NCBI RefSeq assembly: GCF_028610705.1
Contig: NZ_JAQQWT010000011.1
Location: forward strand, 47,065 to 111,064
Source of the DNA: Halalkalibacter alkalisediminis
GTDB lineage: Bacteria; Bacillota; Bacilli; Bacillales; Bacillaceae_D
DNA length: 64,000 nucleotides
Direction: 5' to 3'
The notes under the pieces are model-generated. The model saw only the letters and a list, made by a program, of their open reading frames with translations, made no database searches and had not been told where the DNA came from. This document shows, piece by piece, positions 39,370 to 49,460 of the stretch; the first letter of the stretch is position 1, and each line of letters opens with the position of its first letter. A program made the position numbers and the translations under genes.

Positions 39370-39544
39370 AATCCATTTCCTCCTTTTTTTCCTTCCTGCG
39401 CTCCAAAATAAAAATAATTAATAATGTAAGTAAAGCAACTCCATAAATACTAAAAGCAACGATGGCCCAAGTCATATTGAAAAATAAAAGAAGCAATCCT
39501 CCTAATTGGCAAATGACGATGAACACGATCAGAATATATTTCAT
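39350..39544 (-). CDS. Small membrane protein (64 aa)
   Basis: Two hydrophobic spans (YILIVFIVICQLGGLLLLFF and WAIVAFSIYGVALLTLLIIF) and a charged tail ERRKEKKEEMDYDD. Its ATG overlaps the stop of the alpha/beta hydrolase gene, and its end overlaps the start of the YbjQ-like gene, so it belongs to that four-gene unit. No family recognised. Confidence 0.7.
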   Translation of the reverse strand: MKYILIVFIVICQLGGLLLLFFNMTWAIVAFSIYGVALLTLLIIFILERRKEKKEEMDYDDCDY

Positions 39545-40512
39545 CCACTAGAGACATGTTTATTCAACCACATTTTAACCAATTCTAAAAAAGGAGGCGA
39601 GAGCGGTTGGCTTCCCACATCTTTGTATGCCTTTTTTAATTGAAGTATGCCTACATCATCTGCTTGATCTCTGAGCATATGGTTCATTCCATCAACAATG
39701 TGAGCTTCTGTCTCTACCTTTGTGTACTTTACGGTCTCATAAACTCGTTCCGGCATTACCTGAAGATCTTTTGAACCCGTAACAGCAAGGACCGGACAAT
39801 CAATCTCGACAAGTCCTTCATAGATGTTGTAGGTTGCATGTTCACGAAACCATTTCGCATTAATCTTAATGCCTTGATAACGAACCACATCTTTCGTAGA
39901 TCGCAAGATTTTTTGGTCGAATTTCTGCCCTTGCTTTTCTGCTTTTTCACCAACATTAAATAGAGATAGTAATTTCCCCTTTATACCTTTTACATTCTTT
40001 AATTCCTGGACCGTTTGTTCTCGCTGAAAGGCTAGTGCTTCCGGCAAGGATTGTGCAGCCCCTGCCACAAGAATAAGCCCAGCTAGGTTATGGCCTTTTA
40101 CAATTTCAGGAGCGAGTATGCCTCCCTCACTATGACCGATAACGAAAATCCTCTTAGGATCAACGGCCGGCTCCTCTTTTAATGTTTGTATGGCCGCTCT
40201 AGCATCCTCGACCAAATCCCAAAAACCTGTTTCCATAAAAGAGGCCTCACTTTTTCCAGTCCCTCTTTTGTCATAACGCAACGTGATAAAGCCTTGCTCT
40301 GTTAAAAAGGAAGCTAGCTGATTATAGAGATTTAATGTTTGACTTTTCCTTTTCCCGTTTCCGTTTCGATCGAGTGGACCTGAACCTGGAACAAGTAAAA
40401 TAGCTGGCCTGCGCTGATCCATCGAGGTTGGTTGTGTGAGCGTCCCAAAAATGTTCATGCCACTGATGCTTTTAAATTGGACCTCTCTTTCTTTCACTTT
40501 CATCCCTCCCAT
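39541..40512 (-). CDS. Alpha/beta hydrolase (serine esterase/peptidase-like)
   Basis: Serine hydrolase of unknown substrate. About 320 residues with LVPGSGPLDRNGNGKRK (oxyanion region), LRYDKRGTGKS, nucleophile elbow VIGHSEGGILAPE, acid Asp in VTGSKDLQVMPE and His in VDGMNHMLRD. The first ATG (40512) overlaps the stop of the regulator frame (TAATG), suggesting coupling; a GTG six codons further in has a better-spaced GGGAGG, so the exact start is uncertain. Confidence 0.85.
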   Translation of the reverse strand: MGGMKVKEREVQFKSISGMNIFGTLTQPTSMDQRRPAILLVPGSGPLDRNGNGKRKSQTLNLYNQLASFLTEQGFITLRYDKRGTGKSEASFMETGFWDLVEDARAAIQTLKEEPAVDPKRIFVIGHSEGGILAPEIVKGHNLAGLILVAGAAQSLPEALAFQREQTVQELKNVKGIKGKLLSLFNVGEKAEKQGQKFDQKILRSTKDVVRYQGIKINAKWFREHATYNIYEGLVEIDCPVLAVTGSKDLQVMPERVYETVKYTKVETEAHIVDGMNHMLRDQADDVGILQLKKAYKDVGSQPLSPPFLELVKMWLNKHVSSG

Positions 40513-41043
40513 TATTTTTGCGGGATAAACATCGTTGCAAACGTTCTCGGTTGCCTTTTGGCAGAAGCCTTTTGTTCAGCCCATTTTTGCACAACATCGC
40601 TAAGTTCTTTTCTGAATTGGGTCATTTCGTCATTTGTTAAATGAAAAATTATGTGCCTATACCCTAAGCCATCTTCTTTATACTGATCTGGTTGGGACTT
40701 AGTTGCATATTGTTCAAACTCTTTAAGGAGATTGGCCTGATACGTCATAAAATACCGAAGATGTCTCAACTGACGTATCTTCTAGATCTGACTCGGATAA
40801 GTGTACATTTTCTTTTTTTACGGCATAGGTTTTTTCAATGGTCCCTCTTATTCTATATGTCTCTATAACTTCTATTAGATTGGCATCGTTTAGTTGTTTT
40901 AGATGACGGTACATTGTCGCTTGAGGAATATCCTCAAGCTTTTCTAATAACTGCACAACGGTCATTTTCTCATATGAGAGTAAGGCTTGAATGATTCGCA
41001 TACGTACGGGATGTAGCATTAGGTCCGCTTTTTTAGTTTTCAT
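40512..41043 (-). pseudogene. ArsR-like wHTH transcriptional regulator split by a frameshift
   Basis: From ATG 41043 (AAGGGG ribosome site) the frame reads KADLMLHPVRMRIIQALLSY, then IPQATMYRHLKQLNDANLIEV, a winged-helix DNA-binding domain, and the KENVHLSESDLEDTSVE linker. The natural continuation HLRYFMTYQANLLKEFEQY to RTFATMFIPQK is in another frame, the break being at about 40770-40785. Intact homologues carry both halves in one ~185-residue protein. The first half alone still encodes the DNA-binding domain. It heads a unit with the hydrolase, the small membrane protein and the YbjQ-like gene. Confidence 0.75.
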
Positions 41044-41059
41044 ATGAGCCCCTTTCATT

Positions 41060-41083
41060 ATTATCATTATCTATAATGATAAT
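41060..41083. promoter_or_regulatory. Palindromic operator between wHTH gene and PucR-type gene
   Basis: Perfect 11-bp arms ATTATCATTAT and ATAATGATAAT with a 2-base centre, followed by more GATAAT hexamers up to 41092. It lies just before the wHTH gene and resembles a Fur box (GATAAT repeats), but may equally be the autoregulatory site of the wHTH protein. Confidence 0.6.
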
Positions 41084-41172
41084 GATGATAATAGATATAG
41101 TTTGCAAGTTTATTTTTACATTCTATGCTATAGTAACAATAAACATACGGTCGTCATATGAGGAGTTGAATC

Positions 41173-42387
41173 ATGGATACAAAAAAATTTGACCGTGTCT
41201 TCGATTCCCTTGAAGACTTCGTTGACACAGTTAGTAATGTTTTAAATTGCCCCGTTACTCTCGAAGATGCTAATCATCAATTATTGGCTTATAGTTCACA
41301 TGACGATACAACAGATGCCACTCGAATTTCTACGATTATTGGTAGACGTGTTCCAGAAAAAGTAGTGAATCGATTCTGGAAGGATGGGGTCATTCCAGCT
41401 TTAAATCAAAGCAATGAACCTTTAGATATTCATAGTATTACCGAAATGGGCCTTCGGAATCGTGTCGCCGTATCGATTCGTAAAAACAATGAAGTATTAG
41501 GTTACATTTGGGTGATTGAAGTAAATAGGAAACTAACGCACGAAGAGAAACAACTATTAAAGTTAGCTGCGAGCAAAGCCAAGAACTTACTCCTTCAATT
41601 GAACCTTCAAAAAAAGCGTCGTGAAAAAAATCATCAAGAGTCACTCTGGCAAATTATTACAGGTGATATGACGACACATGAAGGAACGGCCCATTTACTT
41701 GAGAAAGTGAATATCAGAGCGGAGTTCTTAGCCATTATGATTTTTCAATTTGAAGAAATTTCAGATGTTCTGTACCGTAACATAATGTACATTATCAAAA
41801 CTACAAGTAAGGTTACGATGCTCATTCATACCGTTGATGAAGATCAAATGATTTGCCTTGTTAGTCCTATCCATAATCATTCAAAACAAGCGGATTTAAC
41901 ACACTTTATGGAAACTCTACAATTTCAAATGAAAGACCGTTTTGACATTGATCATATGCATATTGGCTGTGGTTATTTGTACGATGACTTTTCCAAATTG
42001 ACTGAGAGTTATCACGAGGCTCAAAAGGTTGTTAAATTAAAACAGAACGGTGATACTGCGATGAGGCATGCCTTTTTTTATCACGAACTAGGTGTTTTTA
42101 GACATCTCGATATTTTGTTACAAAATGAAAAAAAATTGGTCATGAATCCTGCATTGAGTCAAATTAAGGCATACGACAAGCAACATGCGACTTCCTTATA
42201 TGACACGCTGGAATTGTACTTAAGCAAAGATGCCAATATGAATGAGGCTGCAAAAGAACTTCACATACACGTCAACACGCTAAGCTACCGTTTAAAAAGG
42301 ATTCAAGAGATCACCAATATTCAACTTAAAGATCCTATTCAGCGAATTGGTCTTTACTTAGACGTTAAACTTGATGCCCTTAAATAA
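41173..42387 (+). CDS. PucR/PutR-type transcriptional activator
   Basis: 404 residues: N-terminal GAF-like sensor (residues ~5-150, DSLEDFVDTVSNVLNCPVTLEDAN), a middle GGDEF-like region (HIGCGYLYDDFSKLTESYHEAQ), and the C-terminal PucR helix-turn-helix DANMNEAAKELHIHVNTLSYRLKRI. This layout is that of PutR, the proline-responsive activator of putBCP in B. subtilis, and of CdaR-like proteins, rather than PucR itself, which has a different N-terminal domain. The target is open: proline genes are 30 kb away, while an adenine deaminase gene is convergent next door. The ATG has GAGGAG 8 bases upstream. Confidence 0.8.
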   Translation: MDTKKFDRVFDSLEDFVDTVSNVLNCPVTLEDANHQLLAYSSHDDTTDATRISTIIGRRVPEKVVNRFWKDGVIPALNQSNEPLDIHSITEMGLRNRVAVSIRKNNEVLGYIWVIEVNRKLTHEEKQLLKLAASKAKNLLLQLNLQKKRREKNHQESLWQIITGDMTTHEGTAHLLEKVNIRAEFLAIMIFQFEEISDVLYRNIMYIIKTTSKVTMLIHTVDEDQMICLVSPIHNHSKQADLTHFMETLQFQMKDRFDIDHMHIGCGYLYDDFSKLTESYHEAQKVVKLKQNGDTAMRHAFFYHELGVFRHLDILLQNEKKLVMNPALSQIKAYDKQHATSLYDTLELYLSKDANMNEAAKELHIHVNTLSYRLKRIQEITNIQLKDPIQRIGLYLDVKLDALK

Positions 42388-42428
42388 GAAAAGCGCGCAT
42401 CCGTCTTTGTTCATTGTTGTATTCCCAA

Positions 42429-42480
42429 AGAAAAACAGCCTGTGCCTCCTTTTTTAGGAGAACACAGGCTCGTTTATTTT
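42429..42480. terminator. Bidirectional terminator between the PucR-type gene and adeC
   Basis: AACAGCCTGTG..CTCCT and AGGAG..CACAGGCT form a long stem, with T-rich flank on the plus strand and A-rich flank (T on minus) at the other side; it lies between convergent genes. Confidence 0.85.
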
Positions 42481-44216
42481 TTTTCAATAACCTCTACAGA
42501 AATATGTTCAAAACTCTCGACATTAAACAAACCCGAATCAGTTAGTTTGAGTGAAGGAATGACAGGAAGAGCTAAGAAAGATAAAGTTAAGAACGGGTTC
42601 CAGCTTTCATTAAACCCAATCTCCTTTAACGCATCCTCAAGTTTTTCTAGTGCGCTATTTACTTGATCATATGGCTGCAGCGACATTAATCCAGCCAATG
42701 GTAATGCTAGATCTGCTAGAACCTCATCGCCTCTCACTACGGCGACTCCTCCTTTTGTTGCCGCCACATGTTCAATCGCTTTTTTTATGCTTTGATCATC
42801 TGTCCCACATGCAACGATGTTATGTGAGTCATGGGCAACAGTAGCCACGATCGCTCCTTCTTTTATGGGAATTCCTTTTACAATGCCTACCCCAACATAC
42901 CCAAGCTCATGATGCCTCTCAGCTACAACCAGCTTCAACTGATTTTTTTCCACCGATGGTGTAAACAGGCCTTCAACCAAATCGACTTCTTCAACGAGAT
43001 GCTCTGTTACAATCGAGCCTGGTTTGACACCTATGACATTGGCTTTGGGGGATTCCATTCTTAATTCTAATTTTTTTTCCGTAATAGGTGCTAAATGAAC
43101 ACTGTTCAACAATGAAGTTGGTGGTTGAATGGTTTCTCGTATTCCTACAACCATTTTTCCCTTTTGCGCAACTTTCTCCCCTTTTATATACACCTCTTCA
43201 ATTTCGAGTTTCTCTAAGTTACTTATAAGAACGAAACTTGCTTCATACCCTGGAGCAATCGCCCCTTTGTCCTGTAATCCAAAGCATTCAGCCGCATTTA
43301 AACTAGCCATCTGAATGGCTTGTAGTGGATTTACTCCAAGCTGGATCGCTTTTCTAATACTTGCGTCAATCGAGCCTTCTTTTACAAGATCATCAAGATG
43401 CTTGTCATCTGTTGAAAACACACATCGCCTCGCGTTCTCTGGAGTAAGAATAGGTAGCAGTGCCTCGATATCTTTTGCGGCTGTTCCCTCACGCATTAAC
43501 ACATACATGCCTCTTCTTAAGCGATTAAGAGCTTCATCGGCTGTCACAGCCTCATGATCATTCCGTATTCCTGCAACTCTGTAAGCATTTAACCCCGTCT
43601 CGTCAAGTCCTGCCGCATGTCCATCGATCAGTTTCCCACGTTCCGTTGCAGCCTCAAGTTTGGACATCATTTTTTCTTGAGCAGAAAACACAGCAGGATA
43701 ATCCATCACTTCGGCAAGCCCATACGCTCCATAATCATCAAACAGCGTTTCAATATTTTCAACAGTTAGTTCTGCGCCATTATGTTCAAAATCAGTTGCT
43801 GGAACACTTGAAGGTACCATGATTTTCACATCAAGTGGCAAGCCCTTTGCTGCTTCTATCATGTATGTGACAGCTTCAAGCCCTCCTACATTTGCTATTT
43901 CATGTGGATCGGCAAAGATCGTCGTCACTCCTCGAGGTACAACGACTTTGGCAAACTCCTCAGGAGGTACCATCGCTGATTCAATATGGACATGTCCATC
44001 GATAAAAGTCGGAGCTAGAAAAGCCCCCTTAGAATCCATTTCCTTTATCCCTTCATACGTTCCTATTCCTATAATAACACCATCAGTGACAGCTACATCT
44101 GCCTCAAAGATGGTAAGTGTAAATACATCTATAATCTGAGCGTTTTTAATCACTAAATCCGCTTTTTCTCTTTTTGTAGCTGCCGCTAATCTTCTTTTCA
44201 AATCTTGTTTCATCAT
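42474..44216 (-). CDS. adeC: Adenine deaminase
   Basis: Converts adenine to hypoxanthine for purine salvage. About 580 residues of the amidohydrolase superfamily with the metal site FIDGHVHIESAMV, FADPHEIANVGG, LIDGHAAGL, NDHEAVTADEAL and FSTDDKHLDDL, and the C-terminal Ade-specific VATVAHDSHNIVACGTDD. The ATG at 44216 has GGAGTG 6 bases ahead; an in-frame GTG at 44222 is less well placed. It shares the neighbourhood with a second, more distant family member (yerA). Confidence 0.94.
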   Translation of the reverse strand: MMKQDLKRRLAAATKREKADLVIKNAQIIDVFTLTIFEADVAVTDGVIIGIGTYEGIKEMDSKGAFLAPTFIDGHVHIESAMVPPEEFAKVVVPRGVTTIFADPHEIANVGGLEAVTYMIEAAKGLPLDVKIMVPSSVPATDFEHNGAELTVENIETLFDDYGAYGLAEVMDYPAVFSAQEKMMSKLEAATERGKLIDGHAAGLDETGLNAYRVAGIRNDHEAVTADEALNRLRRGMYVLMREGTAAKDIEALLPILTPENARRCVFSTDDKHLDDLVKEGSIDASIRKAIQLGVNPLQAIQMASLNAAECFGLQDKGAIAPGYEASFVLISNLEKLEIEEVYIKGEKVAQKGKMVVGIRETIQPPTSLLNSVHLAPITEKKLELRMESPKANVIGVKPGSIVTEHLVEEVDLVEGLFTPSVEKNQLKLVVAERHHELGYVGVGIVKGIPIKEGAIVATVAHDSHNIVACGTDDQSIKKAIEHVAATKGGVAVVRGDEVLADLALPLAGLMSLQPYDQVNSALEKLEDALKEIGFNESWNPFLTLSFLALPVIPSLKLTDSGLFNVESFEHISVEVIEKK

Positions 44217-44332
44217 CTGCACACTCCGATCTCTTATATTTTATCTATTGTAGTACGAAAAAGCAGGAAATACACGTAATCGGAAAGGTTATCTAACAAA
44301 AAGTGAAAAAAGTATCGCTAAGGCCGTTAAAA

Positions 44333-44365
44333 ACACAAAAAAAACCGCAGGAGTGTCTGCGGTTT
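44333..44365 (-). terminator. Terminator after yerC
   Basis: Minus strand: AAACCGCAG, 6-base loop, CTGCGGTTTTTTTT, directly at the yerC stop codon. Confidence 0.92.
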
Positions 44366-44675
44366 ACTCTTCTACCTTTACTTCATCTTCTTTTACTCGA
44401 TCTAACGTCATCTTATAGCCATCGTTACCATAGTTTAAACAACGTTTCACACGTGAAATCGTTGCTGTACTCGCACCTGTTTCTGTTTCGATCTTATGAT
44501 ATGTGTAGCCATTTTGAAGCATTCTTGCTACTTCTAAACGTTGGGCTAAAGATTGAATTTCGTTTATCGTACAAAGATCATCAAAAAACTCATAACATTC
44601 TTCTAAATCCTTTAAAGATAAAATTGCTTTGAATAACTGATCAAGTTCTTTCCCACGTAATTTATCAATTTGCAT
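44364..44675 (-). CDS. yerC: TrpR-like DNA-binding protein YerC
   Basis: 103 residues with a helix-turn-helix of the TrpR/YerC-YecD family (EIQSLAQRLEVARMLQNGYT, then ETGASTATISRVKRCLNYG). Regulatory target unknown. The ribosome site GGTGAG precedes the ATG. It follows yerB by 91 bases, the order known from B. subtilis. Confidence 0.93.
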   Translation of the reverse strand: MQIDKLRGKELDQLFKAILSLKDLEECYEFFDDLCTINEIQSLAQRLEVARMLQNGYTYHKIETETGASTATISRVKRCLNYGNDGYKMTLDRVKEDEVKVEE

Positions 44676-44766
44676 TTTTTCTCACCTTCCTAGGCACCTT
44701 ACTATTTCTTAATCATTCAACTAACTGATGAATCAATCTGTTACCTGTATATTGGAGGAATTCACT

Positions 44767-45783
44767 TTAATACGTAACCATTTTTTCTATCTCTGGAACG
44801 ACATTAATCCAAGTTTGGCCCGGCCTTAACGGAACTACTTGATCTCCTTGAACCGGAACAATTTGTCCATTTTGATTTTCCCAACGTACCTCATTGGCAA
44901 TTCCACTTTGGAAAAGAACGGCTTTACCACCAGATGTTAGGTCAATCGCTCGGCGCCCTTTATCATCTAACACGCGATGGTCCGTTTCAATAATCAATAG
45001 ATTTGAAATCTCTATCGGAGCTTCCGTTTCAAGATCTATTGTTTGGCTTTCTCCGTTGAATCGATGATACAATCCAACTGTTTCATCAAATTTATATCGT
45101 ACCCGGTTAATATTATAATAATCAATGTCAATGTTCTTACCTTCTACACCAACGATGTTAATATCCTCATTCTCAAAAAAAAGTAAAGAAGGCACTTCCC
45201 TCTCTAATGAATAGCCTAATGAACTCATTCCTTCAAGAATGTCGTCAGAAGTAATGTACGAATTATGAGGAGCCTTTCGATCAGAAGAGCGCTTGAAATA
45301 GGTGCCATCGTAAAATAGGCCATTCAAAGCATCAATCTCTCCACTCTCTATTTTTTGTCTAGCTTCTGGGCTCCATCCGTGAGTGACCAACAAACCATCA
45401 TACCCATTAACCAAATCAATATGGTATGGTCGAGAACTTCGCACAGGACCTACTCGCTTAGGTAATTGACTATGGAATAGAGCCACTAACCGCGTAACCT
45501 CAAATTCAGATAAGATTTCAAAAATAATGTCAGCATCACTAAGACCAGATTGCGGTCGAGCTGCCGGATGATTATTAATGGTTACCCCAATCACACGACG
45601 ATTGACCTCTTCTTCTGCTTCCATCCCTGTGAGTGGATAGCTTAACAAAGAAGGCGCCTCAACAAGCTCTTCTTCCACTGGCTCTTCTTGTTCTACCTCG
45701 GCATCTTGATCTTTATCGTTTGCACAACCGCTTATCATAATAGCAGCGGCGATTACGAAAGATATTTTCCATCTTTTCTTCAT
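44767..45783 (-). CDS. yerB: DUF3048-family lipoprotein YerB
   Basis: Exported lipoprotein of unknown function. Lipobox MISGC (Cys20 from the ATG at 45783), acidic linker rich in Glu, then the DUF3048 domain: RRVIGVTINNHPAARPQSGLS, LVALFHSQLPKRVGPVRSSR and KAPHNSYI in the first half, GGKAVLFQSGIANEVRWENQ near the end. The frame can be read from a GTG at 45792 but AAAGGTC is better spaced to 45783. Confidence 0.9.
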   Translation of the reverse strand: MKKRWKISFVIAAAIMISGCANDKDQDAEVEQEEPVEEELVEAPSLLSYPLTGMEAEEEVNRRVIGVTINNHPAARPQSGLSDADIIFEILSEFEVTRLVALFHSQLPKRVGPVRSSRPYHIDLVNGYDGLLVTHGWSPEARQKIESGEIDALNGLFYDGTYFKRSSDRKAPHNSYITSDDILEGMSSLGYSLEREVPSLLFFENEDINIVGVEGKNIDIDYYNINRVRYKFDETVGLYHRFNGESQTIDLETEAPIEISNLLIIETDHRVLDDKGRRAIDLTSGGKAVLFQSGIANEVRWENQNGQIVPVQGDQVVPLRPGQTWINVVPEIEKMVTY

Positions 45784-45840
45784 CACATACACGACCTTTT
45801 CATATTACCACACTAAAGCAGTTCAGTGTTCTTTCTTAGT

Positions 45841-47580
45841 TTAACGCATAATCGCAGGAAAGAGTACCGTTTTCTTCTTCACATCGTAAATTCCTCTTTG
45901 TGTCACCCTTATATAGGGAAGGTGTGTCGAGGAGAAAAATAATAAACTGTAAATTGGATCCTCATGTTTGTACCCGCGCTCTCTTAATAATGAGACAAAC
46001 TTCTTCTCATCTTCCATGACTCCTTCCATGGTTTTGGAAGATAAAATTCCAAATAACTCTAATACAATACGACCAATAACCTCTCCTTCTTCAACAAGGG
46101 TCATGCCTCCCCCTTGTTCTTTTAACGCATTAAAGGCCAGAATCATATCAGATACCTTTTTCCCAATTAAGATGATATCACCGGTATTTGTAAATGAACT
46201 TGCAAACCCAGAAATATGAGTCGCAAATCCTTTAATCATAGTTGCAATATGCCACTTACCATGCTTATCAATCATGACAAAGAAACTTTCATCATGGTCT
46301 TTACTCAAAACATGACTCGTACCTTCAATCGGTATTTGATACGGTTTTAGAATAACAGAATTTATCATTTCAATGCCCATTGGCATCGAAAAATGAAGCT
46401 CATCTTCATGTAAGTCCCACTCAATGTTAAATGGTTCAATTCCATGTTTTTCCCAAGGAAAAGTCGTCATACAGTCGCACTGTCTGCCATCACGTACAAC
46501 CCATTGACCTTTTGCAATAACAGACCTTGGAGTTGGATCATTAATGTCATCAAGAATATTTAAATGCGCAATTCGACCAGGGGCAATCATCCCTAGTTTA
46601 TGGTCGAGATTATAGTATTTCGCAGCATTATAGCTAGCCATTGCATATGCATCAATGGTATCGATTCCACTCTCTAACGCAATTTTTATTAAGTTGTCCA
46701 TAACCCCTTCTTCATAAAAAGAAGGAGGAGATCCGTCTGTTGTCATTAAACAACGTTCGAAATAATCAACACCCAATTCTTGTATCTCTTTGAAAAGCCT
46801 AGGCAAATCGGGACGTATAGAAGAATGTCTTAAAGAGGTTGTGTAGCCATTGTCCAATCTTCTAACGACTTCCTCACCTGTAATCGCCTCATGATCGCAC
46901 GTCACTCCTAAAAGCGCCATTTGAGCAAGAGTACGCTCGGATGCACCTGGCAGATGCCCTTCAATCGGTTTACGAAGCCTGGTTGTTTCCTGCATCCAGT
47001 GTAGGGTTGAATCATCACCATTTAATACTTTAGGCCACGAAGTCAACTCTCCCCCTTGAACGACAAGAGGATGTTCCAACCATTCCTTTTTTTTGGAATT
47101 TGATAAAGGTTCCTCGTCTCTTAACTCCGTTTGCGCATCATATCGAGACCACCAATACATAGACGTTGGCAACTCATCAAGTGCCTCGATTAAAGAAAGC
47201 GCTTTCTTTTTTTCTAGATGTAAAAAGAACATAAGATTGTCATTGATCAATGTAGTTGTCCCCCTAGTTGCTGCATACTTCCCAAAGCTATGGGGATTAT
47301 AAAGTTGAAACGGGTGAGCATGGTGCTCAATATATCCTGGTACAACTTGTTTATTTTCACAATCTACAATTTCTGTATCCGTTAAAACGGCTGGCATGTC
47401 TTTACCAACATATACAATACGATCTTCCCAGATCCAAATGTTAGCAGTAAGCCATTTACGCCGTGCAAAATTTAAATAAGTAGCGTTCCGGAGGACAAGT
47501 GAAGGAGCTTTCTCTCCTTTTACTACAGCTAATTGCTGTCGTAATCGTTGTTTTGTCCAGCGGTAAAGTCTCTCAGTCAT
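45841..47580 (-). CDS. yerA: Adenine-deaminase-like amidohydrolase YerA
   Basis: 579 residues with the same overall order as AdeC, but key sites are altered: YIEHHAHPFQ instead of DGHVHIES, CDHEAITGEEV kept, and TTDGSPPSF in place of STDDKH. B. subtilis YerA is annotated as a putative adenine deaminase without proven activity; the changes suggest a different substrate. It lies upstream of yerB-yerC and convergent to the small-gene pair next to purD. Confidence 0.88.
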   Translation of the reverse strand: MTERLYRWTKQRLRQQLAVVKGEKAPSLVLRNATYLNFARRKWLTANIWIWEDRIVYVGKDMPAVLTDTEIVDCENKQVVPGYIEHHAHPFQLYNPHSFGKYAATRGTTTLINDNLMFFLHLEKKKALSLIEALDELPTSMYWWSRYDAQTELRDEEPLSNSKKKEWLEHPLVVQGGELTSWPKVLNGDDSTLHWMQETTRLRKPIEGHLPGASERTLAQMALLGVTCDHEAITGEEVVRRLDNGYTTSLRHSSIRPDLPRLFKEIQELGVDYFERCLMTTDGSPPSFYEEGVMDNLIKIALESGIDTIDAYAMASYNAAKYYNLDHKLGMIAPGRIAHLNILDDINDPTPRSVIAKGQWVVRDGRQCDCMTTFPWEKHGIEPFNIEWDLHEDELHFSMPMGIEMINSVILKPYQIPIEGTSHVLSKDHDESFFVMIDKHGKWHIATMIKGFATHISGFASSFTNTGDIILIGKKVSDMILAFNALKEQGGGMTLVEEGEVIGRIVLELFGILSSKTMEGVMEDEKKFVSLLRERGYKHEDPIYSLLFFSSTHLPYIRVTQRGIYDVKKKTVLFPAIMR

Positions 47581-47650
47581 TTGTCTTCACCCATTTCGTC
47601 ATTTCCTATTTTTATAATCGTAACACAAAATTGTTAAAACATTCACTAAC

Positions 47651-47671
47651 AATGTTAAAAGATTTAACATT
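47651..47671. promoter_or_regulatory. Palindrome between yerA and the DUF2892 gene
   Basis: AATGTTAA and TTAACATT, perfect 8-bp arms 5 bases apart, in the divergent promoter region; possible operator for either gene. Confidence 0.45.
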
Positions 47672-47714
47672 ATTTATTGTAATATTTGACAAACATGTGA
47701 AAGGTGGATCAATT

Positions 47715-47969
47715 ATGAAACCAAATGTAGGTCGTGTTGACGCATTATGTCGAATTTCTCTAGGTTTCACAGTACTTGCATACTCTACCGCTAAGCTTGT
47801 TCGAAATCAAAACGACGGTATGTTGCTATTTGGTGCTCTGTGCGGAGGAATGAAAGTAGCAGAAGGAATCACTAGATTCTGTCCTCTAACGTATTTAGCA
47901 GAACAAAAAATGGACACCATGCAAGAACAAGTACAAGAGCAAAATCAAACTGATAACACGCAACAGTAA
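47715..47969 (+). CDS. DUF2892 / YgaP-like membrane protein
   Basis: 84 residues starting MKPNVGRVDALCRISLGFTV with a second hydrophobic stretch GMLLFGALCGGMKVAEGI, ITRFCPL and a Gln/Asp-rich tail. The N-terminal pattern (N-x-G..D..-R-...G) and the CPL element are those of DUF2892 membrane proteins; function unknown. AAAGGTGG lies 7 bases before the ATG, and a longer upstream frame is rejected. Confidence 0.85.
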   Translation: MKPNVGRVDALCRISLGFTVLAYSTAKLVRNQNDGMLLFGALCGGMKVAEGITRFCPLTYLAEQKMDTMQEQVQEQNQTDNTQQ

Positions 47970-47972
47970 ATA

Positions 47973-48012
47973 AAAAAACCGTATAAGATTCTACGCGATC
48001 TCATACGGTTTA
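47973..48012. terminator. Bidirectional terminator between purD and the DUF2892 gene
   Basis: AAACCGTAT / ATACGGTTT stem with seven T on the minus-strand side; serves the end of the purine operon transcript and the plus-strand gene. Confidence 0.82.
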
Positions 48013-48024
48013 TGATTCTTTTTT

Positions 48025-48051
48025 AGAGGTTGTTCAATTTGAACAACCTCT
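48025..48051. repeat. 27-bp perfect palindrome upstream of the EYxxD gene
   Basis: AGAGGTTGTTCAA and its exact complement around a single central T. It lies 35 bases before the small plus-strand gene. T or A runs flank it only on the 5' side, so it is not a normal terminator; it could be an operator. Confidence 0.7.
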
Positions 48052-48086
48052 CCCCCTTTATTAACGATTAATAAGGAGATGATTAT

Positions 48087-49455
<1,369 letters not shown>

Positions 49456-49460
49456 CTATA

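Noticed and set aside
47499..47714. N-terminal extension of the DUF2892 gene
   Set aside because: It runs through the divergent promoter region and yerA; the ATG at 47715 has a ribosome site and matches the family start.
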